From contig NZ_JACVUP010000003.1 in NCBI RefSeq assembly GCF_016625195.1, positions 1 to 64,000 of the forward strand: 64,000 bases of DNA, read 5' to 3'. Position numbers and translations under genes: made by a program. The notes under the pieces are model-generated. The model was not told the origin of the DNA. It worked only from the letters and a program-made list of their open reading frames with translations, and did not search any database. Numbering within the stretch: the first letter of the stretch is position 1; the number at the start of each line of letters is the position of its first letter. The DNA is from Erwinia sp. S63. Its GTDB lineage: Bacteria > Pseudomonadota > Gammaproteobacteria > Enterobacterales > Enterobacteriaceae. Positions 43,540-53,027 of this stretch are shown one piece after another.

Positions 43540-45034
43540 GGCACTGTTGCAGATCCGGCTGCTGAGCGCAGGCAATCCGTCCATTTATTTGCGCCATCAT
43601 ATAAGCGAAAAACGGATTCGAGGTATTGCGCATTAACGTGTCGAGTCCCACGGTAAGACTGGAAGTTTCTCCACGCAGTGAGATGGTGCCGAGGCTGATG
43701 CCATAGCGATTTTTCTCAGTGGGCTCGCGGCCATACAGCGAATCGGTTAGCGGGAAAGGGACGGCGATATGCGACAAGGAATACATATCCTGCGGCCACG
43801 CCAGATGCAGCGGACGCGTCACTTCGTTGGTTTGATCGGCAGGCGTGATACGGGCGATCACGTCATAAGTGGTGGGTGACGCGTTAGTGATCACCGTTGT
43901 GGCGTAATGACGCGGCGCGGCAGGCAGTAAGTCGTTGACCGCTGAATACAGTGCAGGCCGGAACAGCGCGCGTAGGTTGGCTGCCTGATTAATATCGAAA
44001 ATCACTAACTGGCTGCCGTTGTCCGGCAGATAACGATAGAGCGCATTGACCACCGCGCGGGTACTGACCGTAGAATCGAGGATCGACTGGAACGACAGCA
44101 CCGGCGGTAAGCCACGTATTTCGCCATCGCGTGCGAGTTGCACGATCTGTTCCTGCAACGCCTGGGTTAACAGCCAGGACTGACGCGCTGCCCGCACCGG
44201 GAATGAATTGTACTTAAAAGGATTATATTCCGGCACGATATTCAGCCACGCGGCTTTGGCAAACACCGGGAACACCGCTGGCCAACCGGCTAATCCAGCA
44301 AATCGAGCGTAAGCGGTGACGCCAATCATCGGTGACAACAGCAACACCTGCTGCGGTTTACGCAGATGTTGATTCTGCTGAGCATCAAGCACATATTTCA
44401 TCGCCAGCGCGCCACCGTTGGAATAGCCCACCAGATGCAACGGGACTTGCGTGCCCGCTATCCGGGTGGCTTCACGCACGGCCAGACGCGTCGCGGCCAG
44501 CCACATTTTCCAGTCCACTTTGGTCAATGAACCGGGTGCCGTGCCGTGGCCGGGTAATCTCGGTACTACCGCAACATACCCTTGCTGCTGATAAGCCTGC
44601 GCCAGATAGCGCATGCTGTAAGGCGAATCCGTTAAACCGTGCAACAGCACCACCGCGCCTTTGATTTCACCCGTGGGTTTCAGCACAAATGAACGATTCC
44701 AGTCAGTGGGAAATCCTGCCGGATACACCGGGCTTTGCGCGTTATAGCGGTTGAGCGAGGTTTTCTCTTCGTCACTGAGTTGATCCGTGACGTTGTGTTT
44801 CATCTGCTGGAAGATCACATTTTCCTGCGCCAGATAATCGGCGAAGGTGGAGTGATCTATCTGCTCCACCGTCATTTCGTCAGCCGCCCAGGTGTGCCAG
44901 CGATGCAGCGGTGGCCCCTGTTCAGACTGATATCCGCGAATCAGCAGAAACATCATCAGCAAAGAAACCACGCCCAGGGCAATTCTCTTCAGCCACTTAA
45001 GCGCGGAAGCACGCTGCACCGTGTCAGAAGCCAT
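43529..45034 (-). CDS. Membrane-anchored alpha/beta hydrolase
   Basis: A 501-residue protein with one N-terminal membrane helix ([20 protein letters not shown], about 17-36), then a periplasmic alpha/beta-hydrolase domain. The oxyanion loop [20 protein letters not shown] is at about 129-148, and the nucleophile elbow [14 protein letters not shown] at about 206-219. The start at 45034 (MASDTVQR) is preferred; it lies 11 bases inside the 3' end of pagP, so the two genes are translationally coupled. A lipase- or acyl-hydrolase-like activity on an envelope lipid is plausible given the partner, but not shown. Confidence 0.85.
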   Translation of the reverse strand: MASDTVQRASALKWLKRIALGVVSLLMMFLLIRGYQSEQGPPLHRWHTWAADEMTVEQIDHSTFADYLAQENVIFQQMKHNVTDQLSDEEKTSLNRYNAQSPVYPAGFPTDWNRSFVLKPTGEIKGAVVLLHGLTDSPYSMRYLAQAYQQQGYVAVVPRLPGHGTAPGSLTKVDWKMWLAATRLAVREATRIAGTQVPLHLVGYSNGGALAMKYVLDAQQNQHLRKPQQVLLLSPMIGVTAYARFAGLAGWPAVFPVFAKAAWLNIVPEYNPFKYNSFPVRAARQSWLLTQALQEQIVQLARDGEIRGLPPVLSFQSILDSTVSTRAVVNALYRYLPDNGSQLVIFDINQAANLRALFRPALYSAVNDLLPAAPRHYATTVITNASPTTYDVIARITPADQTNEVTRPLHLAWPQDMYSLSHIAVPFPLTDSLYGREPTEKNRYGISLGTISLRGETSSLTVGLDTLMRNTSNPFFAYMMAQINGRIACAQQPDLQQCLKE

Positions 45035-45581
45035 AGCGTAACCAGGCAAAGAGTACGTTGCCGTTGTTGTAGCTACCCGGAATATAGGTGAACTGCACGT
45101 TGAGATTTTTATAGCCTGCGGAGAACAGCGGCAAAACAATCGGCAGCGGCACGTAGTTGGCGAAATCGTCACGCGCGGTGATGCCTGCGGTTAGCCCCAG
45201 CCCTAAACGCACATCGCGTGCCTCATCCAGATACCAGCCCTTCTCCCATCCGTAACCGATAATCGGCTGCCACATGTTGTGCGAATCCTTAAATGCCATC
45301 GCATACAGCGCGCTCCAGTCACCTTCCTCGTTGTAGCGCGACACACCAAAGCCACCGCCCCACGGCGACTCGTTGTAGTTGTCGGTTTTCTCTTTGTCGT
45401 AAGCAAAACGCGCATGCCAGCTGATGAACGGCAAATAGAGGTCGTAATATTGTGGCTGCTCCCACGTTTGCGAGACATCCTGTTTCAGCCATTCCCAGCC
45501 ATCACTTAATGTGCCAGCCGCCAGGGCCGGGAAAGTCAAAACACTCAACGAGGCATACAACGCCACCAGAAACGTACGCAT
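45024..45581 (-). CDS. pagP: Lipid A palmitoyltransferase PagP
   Basis: A 185-residue outer-membrane beta-barrel enzyme that moves palmitate from phospholipid to lipid A (or to phosphatidylglycerol). The signal peptide ends at PALAAG. The conserved segments are present: [20 protein letters not shown] (His of the active site), [11 protein letters not shown], and [20 protein letters not shown] (Asp-Ser pair). The C-terminal LFAWLRYGF is the barrel signature. In E. coli pagP is controlled by PhoP/PhoQ; no PhoP box was sought in detail here. It is followed by an overlapping hydrolase gene, unlike the E. coli locus. Confidence 0.96.
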   Translation of the reverse strand: MRTFLVALYASLSVLTFPALAAGTLSDGWEWLKQDVSQTWEQPQYYDLYLPFISWHARFAYDKEKTDNYNESPWGGGFGVSRYNEEGDWSALYAMAFKDSHNMWQPIIGYGWEKGWYLDEARDVRLGLGLTAGITARDDFANYVPLPIVLPLFSAGYKNLNVQFTYIPGSYNNGNVLFAWLRYGF

Positions 45582-45820
45582 GGGTCATCCTTCTGCAAAA
45601 GCACCAATGATAGTGAGCAAGGGAAACAGCCAGCATGATCTGTGTGCCCATACCGGGCAGACCGTCTGGGAATATTATAGTTGTTGAGTGAAGGTTAAGG
45701 GGCTGCGCAAAACATACTGTTGCGTGGCACATTCCATAAGAACGAGGTCGATTTGACTGGCGATGAATACTTGAGCAAACTATGTTCTTTTGTATTAACA
45801 GTTAATACACGGTGAGTTCA

Positions 45821-46063
45821 ATGAGAAAAATAACGTCGGTTAGCTTAGGCGAACAACTCGATAACTTCATCTCGGGCATGGTTGATTCAGGGCGATATGG
45901 ATCAGCCAGTGAAGTGATGCGTTCGGCTTTACGGTTGCTGGAACAACAGGAATCACATGATCAAGTTGTCCGAAATGCCGTAGTTGAAGGGTTGGAAAGT
46001 GGCGAAAGCCCGCGTTCAATGCGTGAGATTGCCGCTGAAAGGAAGAAGCTAAATCGTGTGTAA
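45821..46063 (+). CDS. ParD-type antitoxin (CC2985 family), orphan
   Basis: An 80-residue antitoxin-like protein with a ribbon-helix-helix N-terminus: ITSVSLGEQLDNFISGMVDS then GRYGSASEVMRSALRLLEQQ (about 3-42), and the typical C-terminal ESPRSMREIAAERKK. The ATG at 45821 is preferred to the GTG at 45812. In the usual arrangement a ParE toxin overlaps the antitoxin stop; here only a nine-codon relic remains, so the gene is an orphan that may act only as an autorepressor or be on its way to loss. Confidence 0.88.
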   Translation: MRKITSVSLGEQLDNFISGMVDSGRYGSASEVMRSALRLLEQQESHDQVVRNAVVEGLESGESPRSMREIAAERKKLNRV

Positions 46064-46085
46064 ATTGTCCCAACTTGCCAACTAA
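46056..46085 (+). pseudogene. ParE toxin relic (nine codons)
   Basis: A GTG overlapping the last codons of the antitoxin opens a frame reading M-C-K-L-S-Q-L-A-N then stop. Its position, overlap and start ('M-x-K-L-S-x-L-A') fit the beginning of a ParE toxin, which should continue for about 90 residues. Nothing toxin-like follows before the Fur box. Confidence 0.5.
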
Positions 46086-46172
46086 TACCTCGCAAAGATC
46101 ACCTTAAGCACCCTATCGCGCCCCTAATCTTCCTCAACAACGCTTTTTTTACCTTTTCCACTCATCCCATCT

Positions 46173-46196
46173 TGATAACGATAACGATTTTCATTC
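46173..46196 (+). promoter_or_regulatory. Fur box upstream of the siderophore locus
   Basis: TGATAACGATAACGATTTTC followed by ATTC is close to the Fur consensus GATAATGATAATCATTATC. It is 23 bp upstream of the sigma-factor start, so iron limitation probably induces the sigma/anti-sigma genes. Confidence 0.8.
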
Positions 46197-46218
46197 AAAT
46201 ACAGCCTGCCACTCTTTC

Positions 46219-46758
46219 ATGCATGCAGCACTGTGCGGTTGTTGGGAATCCATCTTGTCAGCGTTTGAGCGTTACTACACGGAACTGTTCCGCTTTTTGA
46301 GCGGTAAACTGCGAGATAAACACCTCGCGGAAGAACTGACCCAGGAAACATTCAGCCGCGCGCTGGCTGCCCCGGAACAGATTTCCTCGCACCGCGGATT
46401 GCTCTACCATATCGCCAGAAATCTTTTGGTCGACCGCTATCGCCTGCAGAAACAGTATGATCCCTCGCAAGATACTGACACCGACGAGTTACTGGCACCC
46501 GGCTACGAGCAACCGGACAATCGCCTTGAGAACCAACAATATATCGACCATATTGTGGCTGCCATTGAGACCCTGCCGCCGCGCTGCCGGGAGGCTTTTA
46601 TCCGTCATCGTATTGAGGGGCAGTCGCAAAGCGAAGTGGCTGCGAGCATGGGAATTTCAACCAATATGGTGGAAAAACACATCATTCGCGCCATGCTGGC
46701 CTGTCGTGCCAGCCGCGACAGCTGGCGTGATGAACAGTCGACAGGGAAGGCACGATGA
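46219..46758 (+). CDS. FecI-like ECF sigma factor
   Basis: A 179-residue ECF sigma factor of the FecI type. Region 2 includes LRDKHLAEELTQETFSRALA (about 31-50) and region 4 includes LPPRCREAFIRHRIEGQSQS then EVAASMGISTNMVEKHIIRA (about 116-155). In such systems it drives transcription of the receptor gene in response to iron-siderophore binding. It overlaps the anti-sigma gene by four bases (ATGA). The first ten residues depend on the start choice at 46219. Confidence 0.94.
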   Translation: MHAALCGCWESILSAFERYYTELFRFLSGKLRDKHLAEELTQETFSRALAAPEQISSHRGLLYHIARNLLVDRYRLQKQYDPSQDTDTDELLAPGYEQPDNRLENQQYIDHIVAAIETLPPRCREAFIRHRIEGQSQSEVAASMGISTNMVEKHIIRAMLACRASRDSWRDEQSTGKAR

Positions 46759-47792
46759 CGCGACATGATGAGCAGACGATTGCTGAACAGGCGATCCATT
46801 GGTTACTCCGTCAGCAAGAAGGCATGACGCGAGAGGAGCAGCAGGCTTTCGAACGCTGGCTGCAAACGCCCGCCCATCGGGCAGAATACGAGGATTTGGG
46901 CGGGCTGTGGCAACAGACGGCAGCTATTCCTGCCGCTGCCGTTGCACATCTGCGTCCCGCGCCAACACGCCGTATTGGGTGGCGTCCGATGGTCGCGACC
47001 TGTGCGCTGCTATTACTGGCAGCCGTGCTGTTCTTCCCGCTGCGTAGCTCGTTCGCCCCGCCGATTTACAGCGCAAGCTGGCACACCGGACGTGGCGAGA
47101 TGCGCACCGTAAAACTTCCCGACGGCACCACGTTGTCACTGGATGCCGGTACTCAGCTCAACGTGCGCTACTTTGCCAATCGCCGGGAAGTGGAGATGCC
47201 GCAAGGGCAAGTCTTCTTCCAGGTCACACACAACCCGAGCCAGCCGTTTGAGGTGCTTAGCGGCCCAACCCGCGTAACCGTAGTTGGCACCGAATTCCGG
47301 GTCCGTTACCTGCCGCATACTATGAGTGGTGAAGGCAGTGATGTCGCCGTGAGCTCAGGCGCGGTGCGCGTCGGTCCACGCGGCAGCTGGGAGAACCGCT
47401 GGTGGCGGGCAATGCAGCATCTGCACTTGCCACAGGCGCAGCGGCATATCAGTGTGCTACACGCTTCGGAACGATCGCTCACCGATGCCGAGGGACGATT
47501 GATTTCTCGTTCCACACTGCCCGAAGAGAGCATCGCCGCCTGGCGTGATGACCGTATCGTGCTGGATGACACGCGGCTGGATATGGCACTGGCAGAGTTC
47601 GCCCGCTACGGCGATGTTTCGCTCAAGCTGAATTCCCCAGCTGTTGCCGCACTGCGCATCAGCGGCAGTTTTGATACCGATCGGGTGGATAGCTTTGCTA
47701 TCGCATTGCCGCGCGTCCTGCCGGTTAAAATAAAAAGCATTAAAAATCAAAACACTGTGGTCGCAACCGGCATGACGTTAAAAAATAATTAA
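46755..47792 (+). CDS. FecR-like anti-sigma regulator
   Basis: A 345-residue FecR-type protein. The cytoplasmic N-terminus has AIHWLLRQQEGMTREEQQAF and FERWLQTPAHRAEY (about 13-46, the FecR N-terminal domain). A single membrane helix (WRPMVATCALLLLAAVLFFP, about 76-95) and a periplasmic FecR domain follow, with TVKLPDGTTLSLDAGTQLNV (about 117-136). It transmits the signal from the receptor's N-terminal domain to the sigma factor. It lies between the sigma gene and the receptor gene with no intervening genes. Confidence 0.94.
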   Translation: MTRHDEQTIAEQAIHWLLRQQEGMTREEQQAFERWLQTPAHRAEYEDLGGLWQQTAAIPAAAVAHLRPAPTRRIGWRPMVATCALLLLAAVLFFPLRSSFAPPIYSASWHTGRGEMRTVKLPDGTTLSLDAGTQLNVRYFANRREVEMPQGQVFFQVTHNPSQPFEVLSGPTRVTVVGTEFRVRYLPHTMSGEGSDVAVSSGAVRVGPRGSWENRWWRAMQHLHLPQAQRHISVLHASERSLTDAEGRLISRSTLPEESIAAWRDDRIVLDDTRLDMALAEFARYGDVSLKLNSPAVAALRISGSFDTDRVDSFAIALPRVLPVKIKSIKNQNTVVATGMTLKNN

Positions 47793-47832
47793 AATCGACG
47801 TCAGGGTTTGACCCTGCGCGCCGTCTTCAGAA

Positions 47833-47852
47833 GAGAATGATTATTATTTATC
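47833..47852 (+). promoter_or_regulatory. Possible second Fur box before the receptor gene
   Basis: GAGAATGATTATTATTTATC resembles the Fur consensus with one extra base and a few mismatches, 20 bp upstream of the receptor start. The match is weaker than the one at 46173. Confidence 0.5.
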
Positions 47853-47871
47853 TTATCTCTGGGGATCATGA

Positions 47872-50220
47872 ATGGCTGGTTTTTCTGTTCTACGTGCATT
47901 TCGACCTTCGCATATTGCCGTCGCGCTGGCGGTGGCGTTGCCCGCTTCCGGCGTTTTCGCCGCGGCTACGCTGTCACTGTCACTGCCCTCGCAACCACTG
48001 GCGACCTCACTCAACCAGTTAGCCAGACAGGCCAACGTGCAGCTGATTGCTGCACCGGCATCCCTCGCCAATAAAACCGCACCGGCAGTGAAAGGCTCGA
48101 TGACGCTGAACAGCGCGCTGGGGCAACTGTTGGCAGGAAGTGGACTGGAGTGGACGCAGAATGGTGACACCGTCTCCGTCACGCCTTCGGCAGCAGGCGA
48201 AGATACGCTGACGGTAACGAAAACCCCGAGCAACTCTTCCGCCGTACCGCAACAAACCACCAGCGCCACTAAAACAGACACACCTCTGCTTGAAGTGCCC
48301 CAGTCGGTCTCAGTGATCACGCGTCAGCAATTGGACCGCCAGAATGTCCAGAGTGTCACCGAAGCGTTGCGTTATGTGCCGGGAGTGAAAACCGAAACCT
48401 ATGGTGTCGATCCTAAAGGTTATGACTGGATCTACATCCGTGGCTTTAACGCCCTGACCACCAACGACTACCGCGACGGCCTGCGTCAGCTCAACAACAG
48501 TTATAGCTATTTCCGCACCGAGCCTTATGCGCTGGAACGTATTGATATTGTACGCGGCCCCTCTTCAACCCTGTTTGGCTTGGGTGATGCCGGCGGGATC
48601 GTGAACCGCGTCAGCAAAATGCCTGATGCGCGCGGCGTGCATGAAGTGGAAGTCCAACTGGGTAACTTCAACCGCCGCCAGGCGCAGTTTGATATGAGCG
48701 ATAAGCTCGATGATGAAGGTCAATGGCTGTATCGCGTGGTCGGCCTGGCGCGTGACAGCGATACTCAGTTCCAGTATCGCGATGGCCCGCATGTCGAAGA
48801 TAACCGCCTGTACCTCGCACCAACTTTAACCTGGCTTCCCTCCGCCGATACCAGCCTGACGCTGCGTGCGGATTACCTGCGCGATACCTCCGGCGGCACC
48901 GTGGCGGTATTGACCAATCCAGGCAATAAAACCACCGACACGCTGCTGGGCGATTACAACTACAACCGCTTCCGCCAGGAGCAGTACAGCGTAGGCTATG
49001 AGTTCAGCCAGCAGCTTTCAGAGGGCATTAAGTTCCGCCAGAACCTGCGTTATGGTCAAACCGATACCATTCTGAACAACCTGCTTGCAGGCGATCCGGA
49101 CTTCACCACCAACACCGTGTCACGCAACGCCATTCGTTTTGATGAGCATATGAAAGCCTTCAACATCGATAACCAGTTGCAGATGGATTTCAACACGGCA
49201 TCAGTCGCACACACGCTGCTGGCCGGGGTGGATTACAGCTGGCTGGATGCCAACGCCAAGCGCTTTAGCGCCGTTGCGCCCGCGCTGAGTATCACCAATC
49301 CGGTTTACGGTCTGGATATTGCCGATCCCACTAACGCAGTGAATAACAACGATCAAACCACCGCCCAGTTGGGTGTGTACATGCAGGATCAGATCCATCT
49401 GACCGATCAATGGCTGGTAACGCTCGGCGGTCGTCATGACGATATCAGCATGCGCACGCAGAACAACCTCAGTGGCAGCAGCTCATGGGTGGACAAAGAT
49501 GCCTGGACGGGGCGCGCGGGATTAACTTATCTGGTCGGCAACGGATTGGCGCCGTACATCAGCTACGCCGAGTCATTCGTGCCCAACAGCGGTACCGACA
49601 GCCAGAACCGCACCTTCGACCCAAGCAAGGCGCATCAGTATGAGATTGGGGTGAAATATCAGCCGGACAGCAATCTGCTGATGACACTGGCCGCGTTTGA
49701 TATCACCAAATCCAACGTGCTCACCAATGAAATCGTCGATGGCCTCGCCACGGGTTATCAGGTGGCATCGGGTGAAGTGCACTCACGCGGCATCGAGTGG
49801 GAAACTCAGGCACAGCTGACGTCTAACCTTGATGTACTCGCTTCCTACACCTACACCGATGCCGAGATCAGCAAAAGCAACAATGGTGATCAGGGCAAGC
49901 AGCAGGCTAACGTGCCGAAAAACATGGCATCGGCATGGCTAAACTATGGCTTCCATCAGGGCATGTTCGATGGGCTGTTGCTCAGCACCGGCGTGCGCTA
50001 TATCGGCAGCATGTACGGCGACAACACCAACACCATTCCGGTAAAGAACTTCACCCTGGTGGATGCGGGCGTGAAATATCAGGTGAACAGAAATATTCAG
50101 GTCGGATTCAACGTACAAAACCTGTTTGATCATCACTACGTCGGCACCTGTGATGGTGACACCAGCTGCTATCCTGGCCAGGAACGCACCTTTATAGGCT
50201 CGCTGAAGCTGAACTTCTGA
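47872..50220 (+). CDS. TonB-dependent hydroxamate-siderophore receptor with signalling domain
   Basis: A 782-residue outer-membrane receptor. A signal peptide (ending near VFAA) is followed by the secretin/TonB short N-terminal domain (LPSQPLATSLNQLARQANVQ, about 38-57) used for FecR signalling. A likely TonB box (DTLTVTK, about 111-117), a plug domain (EVPQSVSVITRQQLDRQNVQ) and a 22-strand barrel follow. The C-terminus carries NLFDHHYVGTCDGDTSCYPG and ends in the aromatic LKLNF, as in FhuA/FoxA-type receptors. The nearby FhuD and FhuB homologues suggest ferrioxamine or another hydroxamate. The exact ligand is inferred only. Confidence 0.92.
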   Translation: MAGFSVLRAFRPSHIAVALAVALPASGVFAAATLSLSLPSQPLATSLNQLARQANVQLIAAPASLANKTAPAVKGSMTLNSALGQLLAGSGLEWTQNGDTVSVTPSAAGEDTLTVTKTPSNSSAVPQQTTSATKTDTPLLEVPQSVSVITRQQLDRQNVQSVTEALRYVPGVKTETYGVDPKGYDWIYIRGFNALTTNDYRDGLRQLNNSYSYFRTEPYALERIDIVRGPSSTLFGLGDAGGIVNRVSKMPDARGVHEVEVQLGNFNRRQAQFDMSDKLDDEGQWLYRVVGLARDSDTQFQYRDGPHVEDNRLYLAPTLTWLPSADTSLTLRADYLRDTSGGTVAVLTNPGNKTTDTLLGDYNYNRFRQEQYSVGYEFSQQLSEGIKFRQNLRYGQTDTILNNLLAGDPDFTTNTVSRNAIRFDEHMKAFNIDNQLQMDFNTASVAHTLLAGVDYSWLDANAKRFSAVAPALSITNPVYGLDIADPTNAVNNNDQTTAQLGVYMQDQIHLTDQWLVTLGGRHDDISMRTQNNLSGSSSWVDKDAWTGRAGLTYLVGNGLAPYISYAESFVPNSGTDSQNRTFDPSKAHQYEIGVKYQPDSNLLMTLAAFDITKSNVLTNEIVDGLATGYQVASGEVHSRGIEWETQAQLTSNLDVLASYTYTDAEISKSNNGDQGKQQANVPKNMASAWLNYGFHQGMFDGLLLSTGVRYIGSMYGDNTNTIPVKNFTLVDAGVKYQVNRNIQVGFNVQNLFDHHYVGTCDGDTSCYPGQERTFIGSLKLNF

Positions 50221-51104
50221 TGTTCAATATCAGTCGTCGTACCTGCCTGAAAATGCTCGTCGTGCTGCCCATCGCGGCACGTGCGAGCCAGGTCATTCCC
50301 GATCGCCAGCGTATTGTGGCGATCAACTGGGCGGCAGCGGAAACGCTGCTAAGCCTGGGCGTCACGCCGCTGGCGATATCCGATAGCCACTATTTTCGCC
50401 AACGCATTCCGCGCCCGCTGTTACCTGACAGCGTGCAGGATATCGGGCCTTTCTGGGAGCCCAATCTGGAAATGCTCGCGGCGCTGCGCCCTGCACTGAT
50501 TATCAGCGATGCACTCCCCGCCGCCGTTATGACCAAAATGGCGGCCATCGCCCCGGTAGAAACCGTCACCGCGTTTGCGACGTCTGGTGATTTATGGCAA
50601 GCCCTGCATGACTGGACCGGGCAACTGGGCGCACGTCTGGAAGTTACCTTTCAAGCGACACAGTGGCTGCAACAGGTCGATACGACAATGGACACTTATC
50701 GCCAGCGCCTGGTTAACCCTCAACACAAGCGCGTACTGGTGATGGTGCTGGATCAGGATGGCAAGTACGCGACGCTTTACGGCAACGGCAGTCTAGCCGA
50801 TGCGGTGTTACTCCAGCTCGGTTTGATGAACGCCTGGCAAAAATCAGTTAACGCTGCGCACGTCGCACGAGTGCGCATAGAGGAACTGGCCGATCTCCCC
50901 TGCGACTGGCTTTTTTATACCGAGTTACCCACGGCGATGACACGTTTGATGCGCGCCAGGCAGCCGAACGGTTTATGGCACCACTTGCCGATGGTGGCGC
51001 AAGGGCGTGTCACTCGTTTGGATCATTTCTTCCCGTTTGGCAGTCTCGCGACGGCGCTTGGGCTGGCGGACGATATCACTCGCGTACTGGAAATCGCATC
51101 ATGA
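50220..51104 (+). CDS. fhuD: FhuD-like siderophore-binding protein
   Basis: A 294-residue periplasmic binding protein of the FhuD type (class III). The N-terminus SRRTCLKMLVVLPIAARASQ has a twin-arginine-like export motif, which is also seen in E. coli FhuD. The start overlaps the receptor stop codon (TGATG). The lobes are present: RIVAINWAAAETLLSLGVTP (about 28-47) and LEMLAALRPALIISDALPAA, and a long connecting helix in the middle. It hands the iron-siderophore to FhuB. It overlaps fhuB by four bases. Confidence 0.88.
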   Translation: MFNISRRTCLKMLVVLPIAARASQVIPDRQRIVAINWAAAETLLSLGVTPLAISDSHYFRQRIPRPLLPDSVQDIGPFWEPNLEMLAALRPALIISDALPAAVMTKMAAIAPVETVTAFATSGDLWQALHDWTGQLGARLEVTFQATQWLQQVDTTMDTYRQRLVNPQHKRVLVMVLDQDGKYATLYGNGSLADAVLLQLGLMNAWQKSVNAAHVARVRIEELADLPCDWLFYTELPTAMTRLMRARQPNGLWHHLPMVAQGRVTRLDHFFPFGSLATALGLADDITRVLEIAS

Positions 51105-53020
51105 AACCGATAAGCGCCATGGTGCTGCTGTGCACCGCTTTTATTGCGGCACTCACGCTGGTCACGGTCAATTACACTGCGCTACTGGCTCGCTACCCCA
51201 CCTCACTATCATCGCTGCTGGTTGAGCAAAGCTTTCTGCCGCGCATCGCTGTCAGCCTGTTGTGCGGCGCGGGCCTGGCGTTGGCCGGTTTGTTGTTTCA
51301 GCAGGTGCTGCAAAATCCGCTGGCTGAACCGGGAACACTGGGCGTGGCTGCCGGTGCCAATCTGGCGATGTCCGCCGCGCTGGTGTTCGCGCCCGGCCTG
51401 CTGGTTATCGGTTTACCGTTGCTGGCGCTGATCGGATCGATGGTGGCTATTTTGATCCTGATGGCGCTCACCGCAGGTCGCCGATTCGCGCCACTGAGCG
51501 TCATTCTGGTTGGCATGGTTCTCAGCCTGTACGGCAACGCGCTGAACACGCTATTGGTGCTGTTCAACCACGATTACCTCAGCGATCTGTTTAGCTGGCA
51601 GGCCGGGACACTGACGCAGAGCGGCTGGAGCAGCAGCCTGGTACTGGCGGTGACTTTAGCTTGTGCTCTGCTCGCCAGCCTGCTGCTGGTCAGGCCGCTG
51701 ACGGTGCTGGGATTATCCGAGCAAAATGCCCGTGCGTTGGGCCTGGCCACTGTGCAGGTACGCTTTATGGCGCTGGGCGTGGCGGTATTTCTGAGTGCGA
51801 TGATCACCAGCCAGGTGGGGATTATCAGTTTTATCGGGCTGGCGGCCCCGGCGATGGTTAAAGCCTGCGGCCTGCGCCGCTTCCCACAGCAGCTGATCGC
51901 CAGCATGTTCACCGGTGCAACCTTACTGCTACTGGTCGATCAGCTCGCATTACGCTTCTCCCCAGCGGCGGGCGACATTCCATCCGGCGCCGTGACGGCA
52001 CTGTTAAGTGCACCGTTGTTATTGATGCTGCTGATGCGGCAACGCGCCACACATCTGCCGACCGGGCAAACGCGGTTTAGCGCCACACCGCGTTTCAACA
52101 CTCGTCAACTGACCATCCTGTTGCTGCTTTTGCTGTTGGTTGTGCCTGCGTCACTCTGGCTCAACCGTGCGCCGCCAGGCGCAATCACCTCACAGCTGCT
52201 GGTCTGGCGCTGGCCGAGAATCAGCGGTGCGCTCTGCGCAGGGATGATGCTGGCGTGTGCGGGCGTACTGATTCAACGCTTAACCGGCAATGTGATGGCG
52301 AGCCCGGAGCTGACCGGCATCAGCAGTGGCGCGGCCCTCGCGGTGTTATTGACCGTGTTGTTCACCTCCTGGCCTCTGACGTTTATGTTGCCCGCTGCGG
52401 TGGTCGGCAGCCTGATCGCCATGCTGTTGCTGTTTTTGTTTGGCGCGCGCAGTGGGTTTAACCCGCAGAAGATGGTGCTGATTGGTTTGAGCCTTACCAG
52501 CCTCGCCAGCGCGCTTAATATGATACTGATGCTGAGTGGCGACCCGCGTGCCCTGATGCTATTGAACTGGAGTACCGGTTCGACCGCCAACATTGATGCA
52601 AGCATGGCCATCGGTGCGATGGTTACCGCGATGGTGTTGTGTCCGCTGGCATTGATGATGCAACGCTGGTTAACGCTTTTAGGATTAGGGCAGCCGACCG
52701 CTCAGTCATTGGGCATCGCCTTGCGCCGCACGAATTTGTTGATTCTGCTGCTCACGGCCCTGCTCACCGCAGCCGGCACACTGCTGGTCGGCCCGCTGAG
52801 TTTTATCGGATTGCTGGCACCGCAATGCGCCAAAGCAATGGGCGCCAATCTACTGCGTCATCAGCTGTGCGCCGCCGCGTTGATGGGAGGATTGTTGATG
52901 GTGTTAGCCGACTGGTTGGGGCGCAACATCGCCTGGCCATGGCCGGTCTCCGCCGGGCTGTTGACCGCATTTATCGGTGCACCCTGGTTTTTATGGCAGC
53001 TTCGGAGAACCTCAGGCTGA
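51101..53020 (+). CDS. fhuB: FhuB-like permease (two fused halves)
   Basis: A 639-residue inner-membrane permease consisting of two FecCD-type halves of about 310 residues each, as in FhuB. Each half carries the LPRI/LPRL-like and GAGLALAGLLFQQVLQNPLA signature region (about 51-70) or its equivalent (ACAGVLIQRLTGNVMASPEL, about 386-405). The ATG at 51101 overlaps the fhuD stop (ATGA); a longer frame from 50975 is only an overlap of fhuD. No FhuC-type ATPase gene follows; the gene ends 8 bp from the convergent regulator, so the ATPase must come from elsewhere. Confidence 0.92.
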   Translation: MKPISAMVLLCTAFIAALTLVTVNYTALLARYPTSLSSLLVEQSFLPRIAVSLLCGAGLALAGLLFQQVLQNPLAEPGTLGVAAGANLAMSAALVFAPGLLVIGLPLLALIGSMVAILILMALTAGRRFAPLSVILVGMVLSLYGNALNTLLVLFNHDYLSDLFSWQAGTLTQSGWSSSLVLAVTLACALLASLLLVRPLTVLGLSEQNARALGLATVQVRFMALGVAVFLSAMITSQVGIISFIGLAAPAMVKACGLRRFPQQLIASMFTGATLLLLVDQLALRFSPAAGDIPSGAVTALLSAPLLLMLLMRQRATHLPTGQTRFSATPRFNTRQLTILLLLLLLVVPASLWLNRAPPGAITSQLLVWRWPRISGALCAGMMLACAGVLIQRLTGNVMASPELTGISSGAALAVLLTVLFTSWPLTFMLPAAVVGSLIAMLLLFLFGARSGFNPQKMVLIGLSLTSLASALNMILMLSGDPRALMLLNWSTGSTANIDASMAIGAMVTAMVLCPLALMMQRWLTLLGLGQPTAQSLGIALRRTNLLILLLTALLTAAGTLLVGPLSFIGLLAPQCAKAMGANLLRHQLCAAALMGGLLMVLADWLGRNIAWPWPVSAGLLTAFIGAPWFLWQLRRTSG

Positions 53021-53027
53021 AGAACAC

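Noticed and set aside
50975-51100. Longer N-terminus for the FhuB-like permease
   Set aside because: The extra 42 residues come from sequence inside fhuD in another frame. The ATG at 51101 overlaps the fhuD stop as expected for coupled genes and gives the normal FhuB N-terminus.
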